Shown here in pieces: positions 59,923 through 64,000 of a stretch of 64,000 nucleotides of DNA (position 1 is its first letter; every line of letters begins with the position of its first letter). Source of the stretch: Tillus elongatus (lineage: Eukaryota > Arthropoda > Insecta > Coleoptera > Cleridae); assembly GCA_964006375.1 (NCBI GenBank), contig OZ023263.1, positions 138,096,063 to 138,160,062 of the forward strand, read 5' to 3'. The notes beneath the pieces were generated by a model. The model worked only from the letters and a program-made list of their open reading frames with translations, searched no databases and was not told the origin of the DNA. A program made the translations under genes and the position numbers.

Positions 59923-62051
59923 TTCATGATAGTAGTTTTATAGAAGCTTTCGAAACATGCAAAAATATATTAATGAATGACCCCGTATTACAATACCCTG
60001 ATTTCACAAAACCCTTTATACTCACTACGGATGCTTCCAATGTAGCCCTTGGAGCTGTCCTTTCTCAAGGGTCAGTAGGTAATGATAAACCTATTAGTTA
60101 TGCTTCTCGTACCCTCAATGAAACAGAGCAGAGATACTCCACCATTGAACGGGAACTTCTTTCTATTGTTTGGGCCACCAAATACTTCCGCCCCTATCTT
60201 TATGGTCGTAAGTTCTATATATATACTGACCACAGGCCTTTAGTATGGCTTATGCAACTAAAGGAACCCAATTCAAAATTAACACGTTGGCGTTTAAAAC
60301 TCGAGGAATATGACTATGAAATAATTTATAAAAAAGGGTCTCTAAACTGCAACGCAGATTCCTTGTCCCGCATCCAAGTTCATGCTTTAGATGATGCAGA
60401 AATTTCATCAATCGCTAATAATTTTGATGAGGACGAAAGACCTCTCCAAGATTTACAAAGGCAGCTCAACACCCCAAATTTTGATGACGTTGTGCAACCA
60501 ACTGAACCCGAATATATTCCGCCAATGAGCCCTCCAGAACTCTCTTTTATTCCAGTAGAAATTCCTAGCACCTCAAGCAACACTATTCCACCTATAAGCC
60601 GAACAGACAAAACAACACTTGAACAAAATAACGACTTACGAGACAGTGATCATTCACAAGTAAATGTAGAACCAAAAATAGGTATTCAGATATCAGATGT
60701 TCCTATAGAAAAACAACTAAACCAATATTATATATCTCCCGTACATAATAATCCAAGACCAGTAAAACAACTAAAGGTTAACAATCAAAATAAATATTTG
60801 GTGCAAATCCCGAGAAATGACAATCGACAAGCAATCATAAATTTTCTAAAGGAATATACTACAATAGGCAAAAGGTATTACTTTAATTTCGAAACAGAAA
60901 AATTATACCAAGATTTCTGTTCAGTGTATGTGGAAATATTTAACAACAATGCACCCATTATTATCAGTTGCCCCAAGCATCGTCTGCCCTTAGCCGACGA
61001 TGAAGAGATTAACGAGGTAATTAGAAATTATCACGAGGGAAAAACTAACCATAGAGGTATAATAGAAACTATAAAACAAATATCCAACAAGTATTACTTT
61101 CAAAAAATGCGTGAAAAAATAACGGCCTACATTAATGAATGTGAAATTTGCAAGCGAGCCAAGTACGATAGAAATCCACCCAATATACCCTTAATGCTAA
61201 CAGACACCCCTAGTAAACCCTTTCAGGTTATACATGCTGACACCTTTATAATAGAAAATCAAGTATTCTTAACAATCATTGATACTTTCTCAAAATTAGG
61301 GACAGCAATACCTATAAGTAGTAAGAATCCGATAGAAACTGCTAATGCATTCATACAGTATTTTACGTACTATGGCACACCCGAACACATCATTATGGAC
61401 AGTGGAACCGAATTTCGAACGGAAATCATCCAAAATCTTTTAGAGCTTCACAAAATTAAAATTCATTTTACTACACCTAAAAATCCAAATTCTAACGGTC
61501 CCATTGAAAGACTACACTCAACACTAATTGAACACGTTCGAATATTACGACAAACTTACACTAAAGACCCCATAAAAAATTTAATGAACTACGCCCTTCT
61601 GGCATACAACTCAACTATACATACATCTACAAATCACACCCCCTTAGAAATAACCTTTGGACACACTTCTACTAGGGATATTTTCGATATAAATGATCAT
61701 GAAAAGCTATTACAAGATTATCTAATATCGCACAAAAATAAATTAAAATTATTATATGAAAATGTGAAAGAATTAATAGAGAAAAATAAGCTTCGCTCCA
61801 TTTCTAACGCTAATAATAGAACCAATGATACCGACTTATTTAGAGATCAAACACATGTATATACAAAAGTAGACAAACGAAACAAGAATAACCCTAAATT
61901 TGACGGCCCCTACGAGGTTGTAAGCATATCTGACAAAAATATAATGACTTTAAGAAAAAACAAAAAATTGTCTAAACGTCATTTACGAAATCTAAAACGA
62001 CCTAATGTTTCAGGTCCATCTTCCTTATCCAAACCCAAGGACAAAGAATAA
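59898..62051 (+). CDS. pol: Pol: RNase H and integrase (element 3)
   Basis: 717 codons. RNase [11 protein letters not shown] (about residues 43-52), [13 protein letters not shown] and TDHRPL. A Pro/Ser/Thr-rich linker follows. Integrase: zinc site YHEGKTNH ... CEICKR, catalytic Asp in HADTF, Asp in MDSGTEF, Glu in [11 protein letters not shown]-terminal GPYEVV and RHLRNLKR. Ends at 62051, overlapping the env exon entry at 62014. Confidence 0.93.
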   Translation: MLKKNATIVHDSSFIEAFETCKNILMNDPVLQYPDFTKPFILTTDASNVALGAVLSQGSVGNDKPISYASRTLNETEQRYSTIERELLSIVWATKYFRPYLYGRKFYIYTDHRPLVWLMQLKEPNSKLTRWRLKLEEYDYEIIYKKGSLNCNADSLSRIQVHALDDAEISSIANNFDEDERPLQDLQRQLNTPNFDDVVQPTEPEYIPPMSPPELSFIPVEIPSTSSNTIPPISRTDKTTLEQNNDLRDSDHSQVNVEPKIGIQISDVPIEKQLNQYYISPVHNNPRPVKQLKVNNQNKYLVQIPRNDNRQAIINFLKEYTTIGKRYYFNFETEKLYQDFCSVYVEIFNNNAPIIISCPKHRLPLADDEEINEVIRNYHEGKTNHRGIIETIKQISNKYYFQKMREKITAYINECEICKRAKYDRNPPNIPLMLTDTPSKPFQVIHADTFIIENQVFLTIIDTFSKLGTAIPISSKNPIETANAFIQYFTYYGTPEHIIMDSGTEFRTEIIQNLLELHKIKIHFTTPKNPNSNGPIERLHSTLIEHVRILRQTYTKDPIKNLMNYALLAYNSTIHTSTNHTPLEITFGHTSTRDIFDINDHEKLLQDYLISHKNKLKLLYENVKELIEKNKLRSISNANNRTNDTDLFRDQTHVYTKVDKRNKNNPKFDGPYEVVSISDKNIMTLRKNKKLSKRHLRNLKRPNVSGPSSLSKPKDKE
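62008..62014 (+). promoter_or_regulatory. Candidate env splice acceptor (element 3)
   Basis: TTTCAG|G at 62008-62014 inside the last pol codons. Base 62014 is the third base of an env codon, matching the two bases left by the donor at 56723/56724. The same TTTCAG|G and phase occur in element 1. Confidence 0.72.
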
Positions 62052-63733
62052 CATTAGACAAGATCAATGACAACCCCGGACTATTATCAATTAACATGGG
62101 CAAAATGCAAAATTCCATTGACAAATGGACCATTATTCGAGTAATCCCTTTAACACCACTTCTCAATGGGTTTCGTTCCATAGATAAACAGTCCCAAGAT
62201 ATCCATGACATTATTCACAATTCCACACATTCTAATCTTTATCAAAACGAGATACAAAATTACCAAAATATCCTTTCCCATCAAATTGTGGAGACACAAA
62301 AAATATTTAACCAAATTATACCCTCTAATAATAATCGTAATAAAAGAGGACTAGTTAATGCTGTAGGTACAATCATAAAGACCTTAACAGGCAACATGGA
62401 CGCAGACGATGCAGAACGTTATGATACGGCAATTTCTCAATTAACATCAAATCAAGACAAAATTAAAACAATAGTTGATAATCAAATCATGTTAACAGAA
62501 CAGGCCATAGAAAAATTTGATAAAACCATATCCTCGGTTATTTTAAACCAAAACAAAATTGAGGAACGTTTGCAGTTGATCACTTTAGGTTTCGAACAGG
62601 AAAAAATTAATAACGAACACATAATGCGTCTGCAGATGGTGTATATACAATTGATTACAGAAATCATTAATATTAAAAGCATTTTAAGCACATTAGTTAA
62701 CGCAATAACTTTTGCAAGATTAGAAACAATGCATCCATCCATATTAGAACCTGAAGACTTACTAATAGAACTTAAAAGGATTGAGAGTTTTGTAACCAAT
62801 CTCCCCTATAAGCTTGATGCAAATAATGTAGCTTTATACGAGGAGGTGTCAATAATTAAGTGTTACTACAAAAATTATACTTTAGTGTTTGCTATTGAAA
62901 TTCCATTAGTAGAATATAAACATTATAACTACTATCATCTTTATGCATTTCCTGTGAAACAAGGTCCTAGTCAAAATTATACCGTCATCATCCCTCAATC
63001 CAAATACCTAGCCCTTAACGATGAAAGCTATAACTTACAAAACACACTATGCCAAGAAGTCAGCCCTGGAGACTACTTATGCAGAGGTCAAACGATGAAT
63101 CAGATCAGCAATAGCAGCCCTTGTGAAGTCCAATTGGTCAAGTTCACCACCAGATACGAAACTTGCGAACATCACCCAGTCAACATACAGCAGATGAAGA
63201 GCCAGAAGATAAGTGCTAACAAATGGATAATGGTATTCCCCCGTGAAAGTACAGCACACCAACGATGCCGTAGCCGACAAGAAACCACAAATCTAGAAGG
63301 AAGCTACTTGGTTCAAATCCCCGAAGGATGTCAAATGACAGTAAATAAGCAAATGTTCTCCCCATCTCACAATGAGATAGTATCTACCTACCACATCCAA
63401 CTACCCAAGTTGAAGCTTACCAACTTTCAGCTACAAGAGGTAGTAAATACAGCCCCAATCAAATTAGAATCGATAGATCTGGATGAATTACAAAAAACAA
63501 AGCATCAACTACAACACCAACGGTCATTATTGAATGCAGTTCAACATCCGAAAGTAAGCCTGTCTACTAGCATCTGGACCATCCTGTTGTACGTGATTGT
63601 TGCCCTGATAGCAGTCTATGCTTTATGGAGACTAAGAAAACCAACCAAAGAACCAAGATCCAACACCAACCAACAACAACAAAGATGCCCCATGGAAGAA
63701 ATCCCCCTGGAGAATATCACTTTGAAAATTTAG
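62014..63733 (+). CDS. env: Envelope glycoprotein, F-like (element 3 env)
   Basis: The frame is open from a TAA at 62003 to 63733. The first internal ATG is 62096, but homology with element 1 env begins upstream (a conserved NPG at about 62073), supporting entry by splicing at 62014. Counted from 62096, a furin-type site RNKR is at residues 81-84, followed by GLVNAVG; the membrane segment is at about 491-510, then a basic tail. Cysteine pairs lie at about 325-430. The frame is unbroken. Confidence 0.9.
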
Positions 63734-63764
63734 CTTCCCTAAAATTTCTATCTGGCCCCGGAGG

Positions 63765-64000
63765 AGTTATGGTTGCACCACCCGGTATACTACACACACC
63801 AAGGCTACTGTCAGCACATATGGGTACGTTGCGCTACACCGGCTTTTCCGTCGACTCAGCGTCCGGTTGAAGTGCAGCGACATTACCGAGGGGAAATTGA
63901 TCAGCAATTAATAGTCTATAAATATATGTCGAACATTAATATTCAACAGTTAGTCTTTACCATCCAGCCTTAATGGTATTAGATTACTCATATGTATTTT
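63765..64000 (+). repeat. 3' LTR of element 3, partial
   Basis: Starts AGTTATGG after GGAGG (a short polypurine tract, 63760-63764) and matches 56083-56318 with one difference seen. Continues past the window. Confidence 0.93.

Larger units (their letters stand above)
56083..64000 (+). mobile_element. Errantivirus-like Ty3/gypsy element 3, 3' LTR cut by window end
   Basis: Plus-strand element: 5' LTR, tRNA-Ser-like primer site, leader exon, gag, pol, env, 3' LTR start at 63765. LTRs begin AGTTATGGTTGC. Over the 236 bp of 3' LTR inside the window I saw one difference (near 56131 against 63811). Because the right boundary is outside, the target duplication cannot be checked. Three coding breaks, all at A-runs: 57815-57821, 59446-59452 and 59904-59911. 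The protein is closest to element 1 of the three. Confidence 0.94.

Overview
The window looks like intergenic, transposon-dense nuclear DNA of an insect or another arthropod. It is AT-rich, full of long (TA)n microsatellites and two satellite arrays. It carries retroelement families typical of insect genomes: errantivirus-like Ty3/gypsy elements with envelope genes, a Penelope-like element with a GIY-YIG domain, non-LTR LINEs and Tc1/mariner relatives. I cannot name the species. No complete host gene is visible; the only host-gene candidate is a short possible first coding exon ending at 1799.

Layout. 1-2440: unassigned DNA with a (TA)n tract and the candidate exon. 2440-11050: a 143-bp satellite (satellite A), interrupted at 4419-7810 by a minus-strand LINE; its last unit (10910-11050) is inverted. 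11150-11690: decayed DD40D transposase. 11700-16062: A-rich Penelope-like element, split by a 5'-truncated RNase H-bearing LINE and an uninterrupted 1.57-kb (GT)n tract. 16063-23390: errantivirus-like element 1, minus strand, inserted in the Penelope-like element with a CGCG target duplication. 23745-24000: LINE RT fragment. 24460-24775: 117-bp tandem triplet. 24940-29880: second satellite (satellite B, about 176-190 bp), which flips orientation near 27215. 31728-38975: errantivirus-like element 2, minus strand, inserted inside a (TA)n tract with an ATAT duplication. 39063-44640: MITE-like repeat, decayed Penelope RT, and an element with inverted arms over 400 bp holding DD41D transposase remains. 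44640-48590: nothing recognised. 49390-52800: decayed plus-strand LINE. 53369-55110: gypsy-type gag fused by deletion to RNase H. 56083 to window end: errantivirus-like element 3, plus strand, with its 3' LTR cut by the window edge.

The three errantivirus-like elements are the main content. All have LTRs starting AGTTA, a gag without zinc knuckles, pol in the order protease-RT-RNase H-integrase, and a baculovirus F-like envelope with a furin-type site and one C-terminal membrane segment. In all three I find a short AUG-led leader exon before gag, ending in a GTAAGT donor after two bases of a codon, and a CAG acceptor near the end of pol that enters the env frame in the matching phase. This suggests the envelope signal peptide is assembled by splicing from the 5' leader. 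LTR pairs are nearly identical (0 or 1 differences seen), so the insertions are young. Most coding breaks in elements 2 and 3 sit at short homopolymer runs, so some may be assembly errors.
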